Shown: piece after piece, positions 16,075-25,302 of the stretch
How positions within the stretch are numbered: the first letter of the stretch is position 1
Layout: every line of letters begins with the position of its first letter
Source: Gammaproteobacteria bacterium
GTDB lineage: Bacteria; Pseudomonadota; Gammaproteobacteria; Pseudomonadales; Pseudohongiellaceae
Length of the DNA stretch: 64,000 nucleotides
Assembly (NCBI GenBank): GCA_018401885.1
Contig: JAGYKB010000003.1
Location: forward strand, 62,001 to 126,000
Reading direction: 5' to 3'
The notes under the pieces: model-generated
Database searches by the model: none
Told to the model about the DNA's origin: nothing
Seen by the model: the letters and a program-made list of their open reading frames with translations, nothing else
Translations under genes and position numbers: made by a program

Positions 16075-18246
16075 TTAAAAAGTACCGTTGACTCGCAGGC
16101 TTAGTTCGATGCCCGTGGTAGTGCAGCGGTACTCGATTTCTTCGAGAATGTTTGCCGTCGTGCGACCGACAAAACGAGTACGACGGCGACACTGCGCTCC
16201 GTTAGTCAAAGCTCCGGCATCGAATCTATACGTAGTGCCACGCTGGTTTCGGTATTCTGCAAAAAGGTTTACGCGAGGCTCGCCGACATTAAACTCAATG
16301 TCGTCGACGTCATAGCGAAACATGCCACCGTCAATTCGATCGAAATACTGCATTCCCCAGTTCACTCTTAAGTCCGGAATGTCATGTCTGAAGAACAGAG
16401 TGAAACGGCCGCGCTGGTAGTTCTGGAAGCGGCGCTTGATACCAAGATGGGGGTCGGTTACCTCGGAGTCTTGGACATTAAGCGAGGTCGTAATGAGCAA
16501 GTTCGGCATACCGAGGGGCGTCGCTCTAACACTCGCGCTGAGGTTCACGCCCATTTCAATGCCGTCTCCAATGTTGCCATTTACCGACTGCAGGCTGTCT
16601 TCTGATCTACTTGAGTCTAGCCTGTCGATCACGTCTTCGTGCTGAGCGTAAAACACTTCGGCATTAAGCACGCCGAGGTCATCGGGCAGGCGATACTCTC
16701 CGTTAAACACATAGCGCCACTGCCACTGTTGGCGCAGGTCGGTGTTGCCTTCCAACGTGTTCGTATCGTTATCGGTTTCGTCGTTAACCGCGACGAAATC
16801 GGCGAAGCTCAGCTGGTTTACGATTTTTTCGATACTGCCGCGTAATTGAAGATTTGTGCTCGGGTTATAGCGAAGATCGATTTTCGGTTTAACGAAACTA
16901 AAATCCCGCTGGTTGCTACTGTCGCCGGATTGCGTGATCTCTGATGACTCATATAGAAGCGTCGTTTCGAGAGAGAGGGTAGGTGTGAGCGTCCAGTTAT
17001 GAATGGCAAAGGGCTCGTAGCGTATTTCTTCGACAGATGAATTCGCGTTGCTGACGGTTTGCGGAACAAGGCCGCCGACCGATGCCGACGGTGTGCCGTC
17101 CGCGACAATGCCGCCAAGTGTTAGTGCAGAATCAAGCATGGTTTGCGCGCGCTCGAGTCCAAATTCAATACTCTGTGCATCGAAAAGGCTTGTCGTAAAC
17201 GAGCCTCGAACTATCTGTTCCTCTGTTACATTATTGATGCCTAGATAGAGATTTTTTTCTTCTGAGCCATCGTCACCTAGTTCGAATCTCTCGCGTGCTG
17301 AATCGCGATTGTCTTGATTAGCAATAGCGAGAAGTTTGAAGCGCTGCCCGTTCCCCAAGGTTAATTCATAATCGCCACCAATTTCCCAGTTGTCGCGCTG
17401 ACTCGGAATCTCTTCTCGTTCGCTGAGTACCGTATTCGGGGTAACCCGCAGATTTGTTGTATAGCGTTCGACATCGGTGGGATCGTCTCGGTCGGCATAG
17501 AGCGCATTTACTCGGAGGCTGCTGTTCTCTGATATCTCGTATCCGAGATTCATGCTGATCTCATTCTGCATCTGGTCGCGCGTGCGTGTTTCGAGAACGA
17601 GGTCGTTCATCGAAAAGTCACCGAGTATGCTGTACTCATCGCCGATCGACACGTTGTAACGAGGTTGGCTACGGGCAGCAAAAAGATAATCTAGCCCGCC
17701 GCGTTGACCGCTTAAAGACAAGGTTCCCCCAGGGCGGAAATTCTGATCTTGATAGCGATCGATGCTCGCCTCGTAGGAGATGCTGTTGGACGCAATAGCC
17801 TCAGTGAGTATGACGTTCACGATCTGGCCACTGCCTCGCACATCTAGGTCGCCCGAGGTGCCACGGATGATTTGGAATTCGCGAACCTGCGTCGCAGGGA
17901 TCCGATCTAGCTGCTGGCTCGTCGAATTGTTTTTCCCCGCGATGCGTTTGCCGTTAATGAGCACTTGATTGCCGCCACCGCCCCCCAATCCTCGACCGCC
18001 TGTTTCGGGGTTACCGGGGATACTCGATGGCCCGCTGCTAGGCCCGCCCGCGGCGCCTTGTCCAGGAATCCTGTCGAGCATGTCTTGAGCTGTGATGGGC
18101 TGCCACTGATCGAAATAGTCCGCCGTATAGATGACGGTTGAGGACTCGTCGCCGGCGTCTTGAGCCGACACAGTGCCAGTGAGTGAGCCAGCAAAAATGG
18201 CAGCGAGAGTGAATGATCGTAAAAGGGTAGGCATGAAGCGTCTCAT
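16075..18246 (-). CDS. TonB-dependent outer-membrane receptor
   Basis: About 723 residues from the ATG at 18246 (a GTG at 18261 and an ATG at 18234 are also possible; none has a strong ribosome site). The signal peptide ends G-T-V-S-A-Q. The plug (about 30-140) has an unusual Gly-rich stretch, G-G-R-G-L-G-G-G-G-G, ahead of N-Q-V-L-I-N-G-K-R, then I-R-G-T-S-G-D-L-D-V-R-G-S-G-Q-I-V-N-V. The rest is a beta-barrel with alternating hydrophobic strands and acidic, Asn-rich loops, ending in a Phe (G-T-F), the usual signal for outer-membrane assembly. The substrate is not readable. No Fur box or riboswitch is obvious upstream. The APC permease upstream is on the same strand. Confidence 0.88.
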   Translation of the reverse strand: MRRFMPTLLRSFTLAAIFAGSLTGTVSAQDAGDESSTVIYTADYFDQWQPITAQDMLDRIPGQGAAGGPSSGPSSIPGNPETGGRGLGGGGGNQVLINGKRIAGKNNSTSQQLDRIPATQVREFQIIRGTSGDLDVRGSGQIVNVILTEAIASNSISYEASIDRYQDQNFRPGGTLSLSGQRGGLDYLFAARSQPRYNVSIGDEYSILGDFSMNDLVLETRTRDQMQNEISMNLGYEISENSSLRVNALYADRDDPTDVERYTTNLRVTPNTVLSEREEIPSQRDNWEIGGDYELTLGNGQRFKLLAIANQDNRDSARERFELGDDGSEEKNLYLGINNVTEEQIVRGSFTTSLFDAQSIEFGLERAQTMLDSALTLGGIVADGTPSASVGGLVPQTVSNANSSVEEIRYEPFAIHNWTLTPTLSLETTLLYESSEITQSGDSSNQRDFSFVKPKIDLRYNPSTNLQLRGSIEKIVNQLSFADFVAVNDETDNDTNTLEGNTDLRQQWQWRYVFNGEYRLPDDLGVLNAEVFYAQHEDVIDRLDSSRSEDSLQSVNGNIGDGIEMGVNLSASVRATPLGMPNLLITTSLNVQDSEVTDPHLGIKRRFQNYQRGRFTLFFRHDIPDLRVNWGMQYFDRIDGGMFRYDVDDIEFNVGEPRVNLFAEYRNQRGTTYRFDAGALTNGAQCRRRTRFVGRTTANILEEIEYRCTTTGIELSLRVNGTF

Positions 18247-18468
18247 TATTCGGTAAAACACAAATAGATATCGCCGCCAGTTCGATGCAGGCTATGGTGC
18301 GACGTCAGAAAAAATTCAAAAACAAAGGCGCGATTGTACAGACTATCTAGTGTGCTGCCTCGCTCGTGTTACAAACTGGCAACAAATGCCCGTAAGTGGG
18401 CCTAAAATGGACCTAATTAGAGGTCAGAATGCGGGAAATACCCCTAAGCGCGATATTAGCGTTCGAGG

Positions 18469-19785
18469 TTAACGCTCGACCTGGCTGCCGCGGAGCGAGA
18501 CCCAGTAGAAGAAGAGTCCAGAGGCGATTATCGCCAGGCCAAAAAGCGCTTCGACTGGACGGTTAAGCATAACGAACCCAAGGGTCCATCCTGTGAGGCC
18601 TAAAAATATAAGCGGCGGCAAAGGGTAGAGAAAGGTTTTGTAGGGCCGCGGCAGGTTGGGCTGGCGCCAGCGGAGGACGAAAATGCTTGAAACTGTCGCG
18701 AAATTATTAATCGCGAGCGTAAAACCAGAAAACACCAATACGGATTCGAATGTCGACGAGAAGATAAAGGCCAAGGTGATTATTCCCTGCGCGTAAATTG
18801 CGATCGCGGGGACACCGTGAGCGTTGGTCTTGCCGAGAACGCTCAGCAGTGGAAAGTCTTCTCCTATCATCTGTATTACACGAGGGCCTGCCATCACCAT
18901 GGCGCTGACCGTCGAGATCAATAGCATAGCAAGCACAATGCCGGTGAAGCGCCCGCCCGCAGTACCGAATGCTGCCTCTGCAGCGATATACCCCACCTCG
19001 ACTTCTCCTGTCATGCTGTCCATAGGCGCCGCATACAAGAACGCGAAATTTAGCGCGACATACATTAGCGTTACGATGACGGTGCCCGCTAACAATATGC
19101 CCGGCAATGTCCGCTGTGGATTCTCCATTTCGCTGCTCAGATACGTGGCCGCATTCCAACCTGCAAACGCATAGCTCACATAGATTAGCGATACGGCAAA
19201 CTCTCCAGAGGCGAGGACGCCGAAATCACCGCTTCGCGGAAAAAATTCAACGGGCTGAGGGGTGTCGACGAGCACGATCGCAGCGATAACGAACGCAAAA
19301 ATGATTAGGACTTTGAGTAACGTGAAAACTAGCTGAAGGCCTCCGCTATTTCGTCGATTAGTAGCATGCACAACGCTCAGCGCGATAACGAGGCTGGCGG
19401 CGATAAGGCGTTCGCCCCAAGGGCCCGCGAAATCAGGAAAAATCGAGAGCATATAAGCGGCGAATGTCATCGCTGCAAGCGCGGTCGGCCCCGCGAAGCC
19501 TATTGTCGAGGATATCCATCCAGAGACGAACCCTGCGGCCGGATGGTAAATGCGACTCAAAAAGTTGTACTCGCCCCCAGACCTCGGCAGTGCCGCACCG
19601 AGTTCGGCATAGGTCATAGCGCCGCAGACGGCGATCAATCCCCCTACCGCCCAGAGCATTAACAGGGCAAAGCCCGATTGAATGTCGAGAAGCTGAAATC
19701 CGAGGCTGGTAAACACGCCTGTGCCGACCATGTTAGCGACGACGACGGCGGTAACGGTAGTGAAGCGAAACTTATCTGCAGCCAT
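18469..19785 (-). CDS. APC-superfamily amino acid permease
   Basis: The 438-residue protein (start at 19785, M-A-A-D-K-F-R) has about 12 hydrophobic segments and the APC signature in TM1, V-V-V-A-N-M-V-G-T-G-V-F-T-S-L-G, the unwound substrate-binding helix. TM3-TM4 carry A-E-L-G-A-A-L-P-R-S-G-G-E-Y-N-F. An upstream extension to 19893 is open but unlike the family. Probably a proton-coupled transporter or exchanger of amino acids or amines at the inner membrane. It lies 223 bases upstream of the TonB receptor on the same strand; receptor and permease could act in series, but the gap may hold separate promoters. Confidence 0.88.
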   Translation of the reverse strand: MAADKFRFTTVTAVVVANMVGTGVFTSLGFQLLDIQSGFALLMLWAVGGLIAVCGAMTYAELGAALPRSGGEYNFLSRIYHPAAGFVSGWISSTIGFAGPTALAAMTFAAYMLSIFPDFAGPWGERLIAASLVIALSVVHATNRRNSGGLQLVFTLLKVLIIFAFVIAAIVLVDTPQPVEFFPRSGDFGVLASGEFAVSLIYVSYAFAGWNAATYLSSEMENPQRTLPGILLAGTVIVTLMYVALNFAFLYAAPMDSMTGEVEVGYIAAEAAFGTAGGRFTGIVLAMLLISTVSAMVMAGPRVIQMIGEDFPLLSVLGKTNAHGVPAIAIYAQGIITLAFIFSSTFESVLVFSGFTLAINNFATVSSIFVLRWRQPNLPRPYKTFLYPLPPLIFLGLTGWTLGFVMLNRPVEALFGLAIIASGLFFYWVSLRGSQVER

Positions 19786-20086
19786 AGATGAGTGGATCTC
19801 GTCAACTAAATCGAGCTGCAGCAGGTGGGCATTGCAGCGCAGTGTGTGTCCTGTGGACTCGGCATTATGGCGTTCCCTAGAGGGCGAGTCCATCGCTCAG
19901 TTAATTAGAGTGAGGCGAGCAAAATGCTTTGATTTGATCTTAATAAATTGGATAATGATCTAAATAACTATATGAATAAAATAATTATTATTTTGTTAAT
20001 TAGAATAAATCCGAAAAAATTAATTCGATATATAAACAGTTTAATACAAGAAACTAAGCAAGCACTCATTCTACAAGGGAAGAGAT
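19786..20086. other. AT-rich intergenic region with AT palindrome
   Basis: About 300 bases between the divergent permease and the interrupted TonB receptor. The half nearer the receptor (about 19920-20060) is far richer in A and T than its surroundings. It contains a perfect 8-1-8 AT palindrome at 19978-19994 and a GATAATGAT block at 19951-19959 that matches only half of a Fur consensus. AAGGGAAGAGAT supplies the ribosome site just before 20087. It presumably holds the receptor promoter; I cannot place a clear -35/-10 pair. Confidence 0.45.
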
Positions 20087-23035
20087 ATGACCATTTTCAC
20101 CAAACGTCCAATAGCGGCGAGTGTCGCGAGCGCGATGTTGTTAAGTGCAGCAAGCACTCAGATTTTCGCGCAGCAGGAAATAGACGAAATCGTCGTTGTT
20201 GGGTCTCAGATTCGCGGCGCACAGATAAGCGATGCACTGCCCGTCTCAGTGATGAACGAGCTCGATATAGAAGCCCTGGGTGTCAATTCCGGCGACGAAC
20301 TTCTCGAGTTTATGGCAGAGCAGGGCCAGAACTTTTTCAGCGAGTCAGAAAATATCTCGGGCGGCGTTAACTCTGCCCGCGGTGATATCGGTGCGTTCAA
20401 TCTTCGCAATTTGGGCACGGGAAACACGCTGGTACTTTTGAACGGACGCCGCGTGGTTAACTCCGCTGCTTACCAAACCGAATCGGTAGGCGGTAGCTTC
20501 GTGCCGGTTAACACAGTGAATGTTCAGTCCATCCCCGTCACCGGCCTGCGCCGAACCGAAGTGCTTCGCGAAGGCGCCTCGGCGATTTATGGCGCAGACG
20601 CGGTTGCCGGCGTTGTTAACTATGTCATGAAGAATGACTTTGATGGGCTCAATATCAGCCTCCGTGCGGATAGCTATGAGAGCATCGGGCGCGACGATGA
20701 GCGCCTTACAGTGGAGTGGGGTACTAATTTCAATCAGGAGCGCACGAACGTCGGTGCGAGTTTCAACTTCTTTCAGCGTGATCGTGTTAACTCACAGGAT
20801 GACCCGCGCTGGGCCGATAGCGATTTTCGAGACCGAGTGGGGGATAACGAGTTCAATACAACTGTATTCCGCAATGACAGCGCAAACTCTGGGTATGGGC
20901 AATACGACGTGCGCCCCAGTGTATAGAGCAATGGTCTACGCAATGTGATTACCGACAGTGCCGGCGAGTTCGAAACCTACCCTGTAGGTGACAGCCGTTG
21001 TGAATACACCATCAATGATGAGGTCTGTGGCGCAGTCGACGGTCAGGGCACGTATCGCTATAACCTCAACGAGAACCGCGACCTCTACTCCGAGCTCGAA
21101 CGCAGCAACCTCTACGCCTACTTGAATCATGATTTCGACAACGGCATGGAAGGATTCGGTGAGTTCAGCTGGTATAACTCAGACACCAATACGATTCGTC
21201 ATCCCTCGTCGCGGTCGAGTGCCGTGGCTAAATTCCGAATGGCGGGCGATGCCTACTATAATCCGCTCGGACCTTGCACTTCGCCGAATCGTCTTCCAGA
21301 GAGCGTTATCGGCACTGGTGTATCTTGCGATGGGCTGCAACTCGAACTAGATAATTACCGCTTTACTCAAGTACCACGTATCGTCGATGTGTCCGGCGAT
21401 ACGTATCGCTTGCTCGCGGGCCTTCGCGGCGAAGTGGGGACTTGGTTTTGGGAAGGTGCGTACACCTGGTCTCGCGCCGACCGCGAGGACATCACGCGCA
21501 ATCGTGTTAGTAACCAGCTTATGACCGAGGCGCTCAACGACACGACATCGGCAGGCTTCAATCCCTTTGCACCGACGACCGGCAGCAATATTGAACGAGC
21601 GCTTGTCGACGTTGTTCGCAAGAATGAGCAAGAGCTCTCGATGATCGACTTTAAAATGTCGAGTAGCGAAGTCTTCGATTTGCCAGCCGGCTCTGTCGGC
21701 ATGGTTGTCGGCTTCGAGTACCGTGATGAGTCTTTTATTGACGACCGCGACCCACGCTTAGACGGGACTATTCAATTCACCGACGTGTCTGGCAATACGT
21801 TCCCGTACATTTCGGACGTCGCGAACTCAAGCCCGACAGCCGACAGTAGCGGCGATCGTCAAGTTACTTCGCTCTATACCGAGCTGCAAATTCCTGTTCT
21901 AAGCAATCTCGATGTTCAGCTTGCAGCCCGTTACGAAGATTTCTCTGATGTGGGAAGCACTACGGTGAGTAAGGTTGCGTTTGGTTATCGTCCATTCGAG
22001 CCTCTATTGATTCGCGGCTCTTGGTCCGAAGCCTTCCGCGCGCCAAACCTCGTGACTATAAACGAGGCGCAGGTCGCTCGTTCGAATACACGCAACGACT
22101 TCGGTTGCCTCGTGGTCGACCCTGACGAAACAGTGCTCGATTGCAGCTACGGCATGCAGCGTACAGCTGCGGGAAGTAAATCTCTCAGACCAGAAACGTC
22201 AGATAACTATTCTATCGGTCTCGTGTTTGAGCCAGTCGAAGGTCTCACTATCACTTACGACAAGTGGTCGATTGAAAAGTCAGACACGATAGGCTTATTC
22301 GGTGAGGAAAATCACATCGCACTCGACCTGCTGCGTCGTCTAAGCGCCGGCACGAGCAACTGCGCCGCCGTCGCCACTAACCCAGCGGTTGTTCGTGATA
22401 CCGATATCCCTACCGATTCTTTGCCACTATTCGCAGCTGCAGGGCTTTGTCCTTTTGGCGAAGTCGCTCGAGTAGATGACAACTACACAAACCTCGACAA
22501 GCGCACCGTTGAAGGCACCGACATCGGGATCTACTACGACTTAGAAACCGAGCTCGGCGATTTCGGTTTCCGCTACGTCGGAACATTTATGGACAAGTAT
22601 GAGCAAGAGGCAGATGGTCAAGCGGCTGAGCTCGTCGCAGCGCAGGCGGCGGGTACATTGCCCGCCTCTGTGCCGGTTGTCGGCTTTGCAAGTCTCATTG
22701 GCCAGAATGGCAACCCAGAGCGCAAAGACACCGTGCGTGCCAGCTGGAGCAAAGGCGATTGGGCGGTTCGTATGACCGGTCTTCGCTATGGCGATTTCGT
22801 TCAATTGCTCTCTAATGGACAGGTCTTCCCAATTCCAGAGATGACCACGTTCAATCTGTCGGACGATTACAATTTCAACATGATCGGCGATATTGATAGC
22901 CGTATTCGATTAGGTATGAATAACGTACAGGATGAACGCGCACCGCTTGCAGATGACTCATTCGGCTACTTTGCCGATCAGCACCGCGATCTTGGCCGGT
23001 ACTACTATGTAGACCTGCGCTTCCGCCTGCTATAG
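20087..23035 (+). pseudogene. TonB-dependent receptor interrupted by one in-frame amber codon
   Basis: Two open stretches (20087-20926 and 20945-23035) are in the same frame and separated only by a TAG at 20924-20926, codon 280 of about 982. Read through, they form one normal receptor: signal peptide ending T-Q-I-F-A-Q, TonB-box-like D-E-I-V-V-V-G-S-Q-I, plug motifs L-V-L-L-N-G-R-R-V and L-R-E-G-A-S-A-I-Y-G-A-D-A-V-A-G-V-V-N-Y, then a barrel rich in cysteine-bearing loops ending R-F-R-L-L. The downstream half keeps good coding character and has no ribosome site of its own at the GTG at 20945. This is either a very recent nonsense mutation, a base-calling error or a suppressed amber codon. Cargo is unknown; the adjacent peptidase suggests peptides. 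Confidence 0.85.
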
Positions 23036-23064
23036 TCTCGGGTGTGAAGTCAGTGCTAGATACG

Positions 23065-23089
23065 AAGGAGCCTGCGGGCTCCTTTTTTT
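23065..23089 (+). terminator. Rho-independent terminator of the receptor gene
   Basis: AGGAGCC (23066-23072) pairs with GGCTCCT (23077-23083) around the loop TGCG, followed by a run of seven T (23083-23089). A classical intrinsic terminator 30 bases after the receptor stop codon. It shows that the receptor and the peptidase gene are separately transcribed. Confidence 0.92.
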
Positions 23090-23134
23090 ATGCAAGTCTA
23101 TTTGCCGCAGCTACCTGCTTAAATTGAAGGAGGT

Positions 23135-23173
23135 TGCTCAGGCTGCTCAGGTTGTGAAAGTTAGGAAAGTTAG
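23135..23173 (+). repeat. Two small 9-bp tandem duplications in the peptidase leader
   Basis: TGCTCAGGC/TGCTCAGGT at 23135-23143 and 23144-23152, then GAAAGTTAG twice at 23156-23164 and 23165-23173. Both are adjacent 9-bp tandem copies in the untranslated leader of the M14 gene, probably from replication slippage. Confidence 0.7.
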
Positions 23174-23208
23174 CAAGACAAGAAAGGTTATTAAGGGGAA
23201 GCCAAATT

Positions 23209-24423
23209 ATGTCCACCTCAAAGCGGATATCACTCGTGGGCATGTTACTAAACTCTCGCATTAGTTGGCGGTGGTTGAGGACGTTCCTGAAGACTGCCAT
23301 GGCAACAATCGCGCTATCGAGTGGTTCGGTGATGGCTGATTTCTGCGAGTCTGATAGTGCGTTGATCGATGATAACTTTAGCGGTGGCAATCTTGGTGTC
23401 TGCGAGTTTACTTCATCCAACTCTGTTAGTTTTACAATCACCCCTGAGGACGCTCCTCCGATTAATCCGAGTGCGTGGTATTCATTCCGAGTCAGTCCTA
23501 AAAGAGAGGAGCCGATACAACTAATTCTTACTTTTGTTGACGGGCATGCTCGGTACTGGCCAAAGATAAGTTCGGATGGTGAAACGTGGCGAAGACTTGA
23601 TGAGTCACAGGTCGATATAAGCGACGATCGAAGCAGGATGACCATTGCTCTGGCTAAAAGCCGCGCTCCCTTTTTCGTCTCAGCGCAAGAACTCCTCGTT
23701 AATGATGATTACGAGAGATGGATGCATAGCCTCGCGGAACATCCCGAGTTAATGAGCCGCACGTTGGGTCGTAGTATCCAAGGCCGTCCCATTCAGGCAT
23801 TAATTACCGCACCGAAATCTGAAGTGGTGTATTTTTTTGGTCGTCAACACCCACCAGAAATCACCGGCGCTCTTGCGATGCAGAGTTTCATAGATGAGGT
23901 GTTTAGTGACAGTGATTTGGCTGACGAATTTCGTGCGCGGTTTATGCTGGTGCTAGTGCCGCTGATCAACCCTGACGGTGTTGCTGCGGGACACTGGCGT
24001 CATAATATGGGTGGACGTGATCTCAATCGAGACTGGGGACCTTTCACGCAGCCCGAAATACAGAGCGTTAAACGGTTAATCGACGAACTTGATGACGCCG
24101 GTATAGCGCCTAAGTTGATGCTCGACTTTCATTCTACGCAGCGGAGTCGCTTCTATACTCAGATGCCAGAAGACTTTGATGAAGAACTAGACTTTGCCCG
24201 CGATTGGTTAGCCCGCGCTCGCTTGCGTATGCCCGATTTTGATTTTCTTTATGACCCACGCAAACCTTCGGGGCAAGAAAATACAAAGAATTATTTCTAT
24301 GCGACGTATCATATTCCGGCGATAACTTACGAGATCGGAGACGAGGTTGACCGCGCAGAGTTAGACCGGACCTCTCCTATCTTTGCCCAAGAAATGATGC
24401 GAGTAATGCTCGAGCGCGATTAG
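23209..24423 (+). CDS. Exported M14-family zinc carboxypeptidase-like protein
   Basis: A 404-residue protein. A basic N-terminus and hydrophobic segment end at V-M-A-D-F around residue 44, consistent with export. Residues about 45-160 form a beta-rich domain like the N-terminal domain of cytosolic-carboxypeptidase-type M14 proteins. The zinc ligands are visible: G-R-Q-H-P-P-E (H-x-x-E) and the distal His in L-D-F-H-S-T. N-R-D-W-G supplies the substrate-binding Asn-Arg, and T-Y-E-I-G-D-E contains the general-base Glu. All catalytic residues appear present. GGGGAA precedes the ATG. It follows the interrupted TonB receptor and precedes an SGNH hydrolase by 54 bases, a layout suggesting periplasmic processing of imported peptides. 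Confidence 0.85.
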   Translation: MSTSKRISLVGMLLNSRISWRWLRTFLKTAMATIALSSGSVMADFCESDSALIDDNFSGGNLGVCEFTSSNSVSFTITPEDAPPINPSAWYSFRVSPKREEPIQLILTFVDGHARYWPKISSDGETWRRLDESQVDISDDRSRMTIALAKSRAPFFVSAQELLVNDDYERWMHSLAEHPELMSRTLGRSIQGRPIQALITAPKSEVVYFFGRQHPPEITGALAMQSFIDEVFSDSDLADEFRARFMLVLVPLINPDGVAAGHWRHNMGGRDLNRDWGPFTQPEIQSVKRLIDELDDAGIAPKLMLDFHSTQRSRFYTQMPEDFDEELDFARDWLARARLRMPDFDFLYDPRKPSGQENTKNYFYATYHIPAITYEIGDEVDRAELDRTSPIFAQEMMRVMLERD

Positions 24424-24477
24424 AGAATAGTGGAAAGCAACAAAGTGATGGGCCAGAAAAATACGAGGAACGGATTT

Positions 24478-25278
24478 ATGCGTAGTTCGAAGCGATTGTT
24501 GGTTGTGGGCGTGTTTTTGTGTTCGGTAGTTCCCGCTCTTTTGGCCCAGACGGTAGAAATAAAAAGTCTCGATAACCCTCAGCCTGCGCAAGTGCTCTTC
24601 GTGGGTAACAGCTACTTTTACTACAACGACAGTCTGCATAATCATGTGAATAGGCTCGTGCAGGCACAGAATAGAGATCTTGCCGAACGTATAGCTTATA
24701 AATCTGCAACGATTGGCGGTGCGTCTTTAAGTCACCACGATGTGGCAGCCCATCTCGAACCCGGACGGTTGGGGTTGGATGCACCATTTGATCTCGTGAT
24801 TCTTCAAGGAGGGAGCGGCGAGCCGCTGCGCGAATCACGCCGCCGTGTATTCGCAGAAACCGCAGGAGAACTCAGCGCAGTCATTCGCGAAACCGGTGCC
24901 GAAGTAGCTCTCTACATGACGCCGGCTTATTCGGAAGTGCACGCGCGTTATGATCCGGCTATGATCGACAAAATCTCGTCGCTGTACATCGATGTCGCCA
25001 ACGAAATAGGAGCGCTGGTAATTCCTGTCGGCCTCGCCTTCGAAGAAGCTTATAAGCGTCGGCCAGAGATGGTTCTACATAAATTCTTTGACGGTAGTCA
25101 TCCAGAGCTAGAGGGCACTTACCTTGCGGCCTGTGTCGTTTTTGCCTCGCTCTATGGCCAGTCTCCAGTCGGGAATAGTTATACTTATTTTGGAGAGATT
25201 GATGAGCAGGATGCACTCTTTTTACAGCAGGTTGCACAAGATGTGGTCGTCGATTTCTTCGGGCGCGAAAAGCAATAA
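24478..25278 (+). CDS. Exported SGNH/GDSL-like hydrolase
   Basis: 266 residues from the ATG at 24478, chosen because GAGGAACGG lies just before it and a signal peptide follows (M-R-S-S-K-R, hydrophobic core, L-L-A-Q). SGNH blocks: L-F-V-G-N-S-Y-F-Y-Y-N-D with the nucleophile Ser, the glycine of I-G-G-A-S-L, I-L-Q-G-G-S-G-E for block III (the usual Asn replaced by Ser or Gly), and the catalytic pair D-G-S-H-P-E. The fold assignment is good; missing Asn in block III may change oxyanion-hole geometry. Probably an esterase or carbohydrate esterase in the periplasm. Same strand as the M14 gene and the quinone reductase gene, with short gaps. Confidence 0.75.
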   Translation: MRSSKRLLVVGVFLCSVVPALLAQTVEIKSLDNPQPAQVLFVGNSYFYYNDSLHNHVNRLVQAQNRDLAERIAYKSATIGGASLSHHDVAAHLEPGRLGLDAPFDLVILQGGSGEPLRESRRRVFAETAGELSAVIRETGAEVALYMTPAYSEVHARYDPAMIDKISSLYIDVANEIGALVIPVGLAFEEAYKRRPEMVLHKFFDGSHPELEGTYLAACVVFASLYGQSPVGNSYTYFGEIDEQDALFLQQVAQDVVVDFFGREKQ

Positions 25279-25302
25279 CATTTACACCTCTAAGGGCGAA
25301 AC

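Noticed and set aside
19951-19969. GATAATGAT block resembling a Fur box before the interrupted TonB receptor.
   Set aside because: Only the first half matches; the full 19-base consensus agrees at about 12 positions, expected by chance in such AT-rich DNA.
20924-20944. Programmed stop-codon recoding in the TonB receptor.
   Set aside because: No pyrrolysine or selenocysteine context is visible (the codon is TAG and no recoding element is seen); a recent mutation or sequencing error is simpler, though read data are needed.
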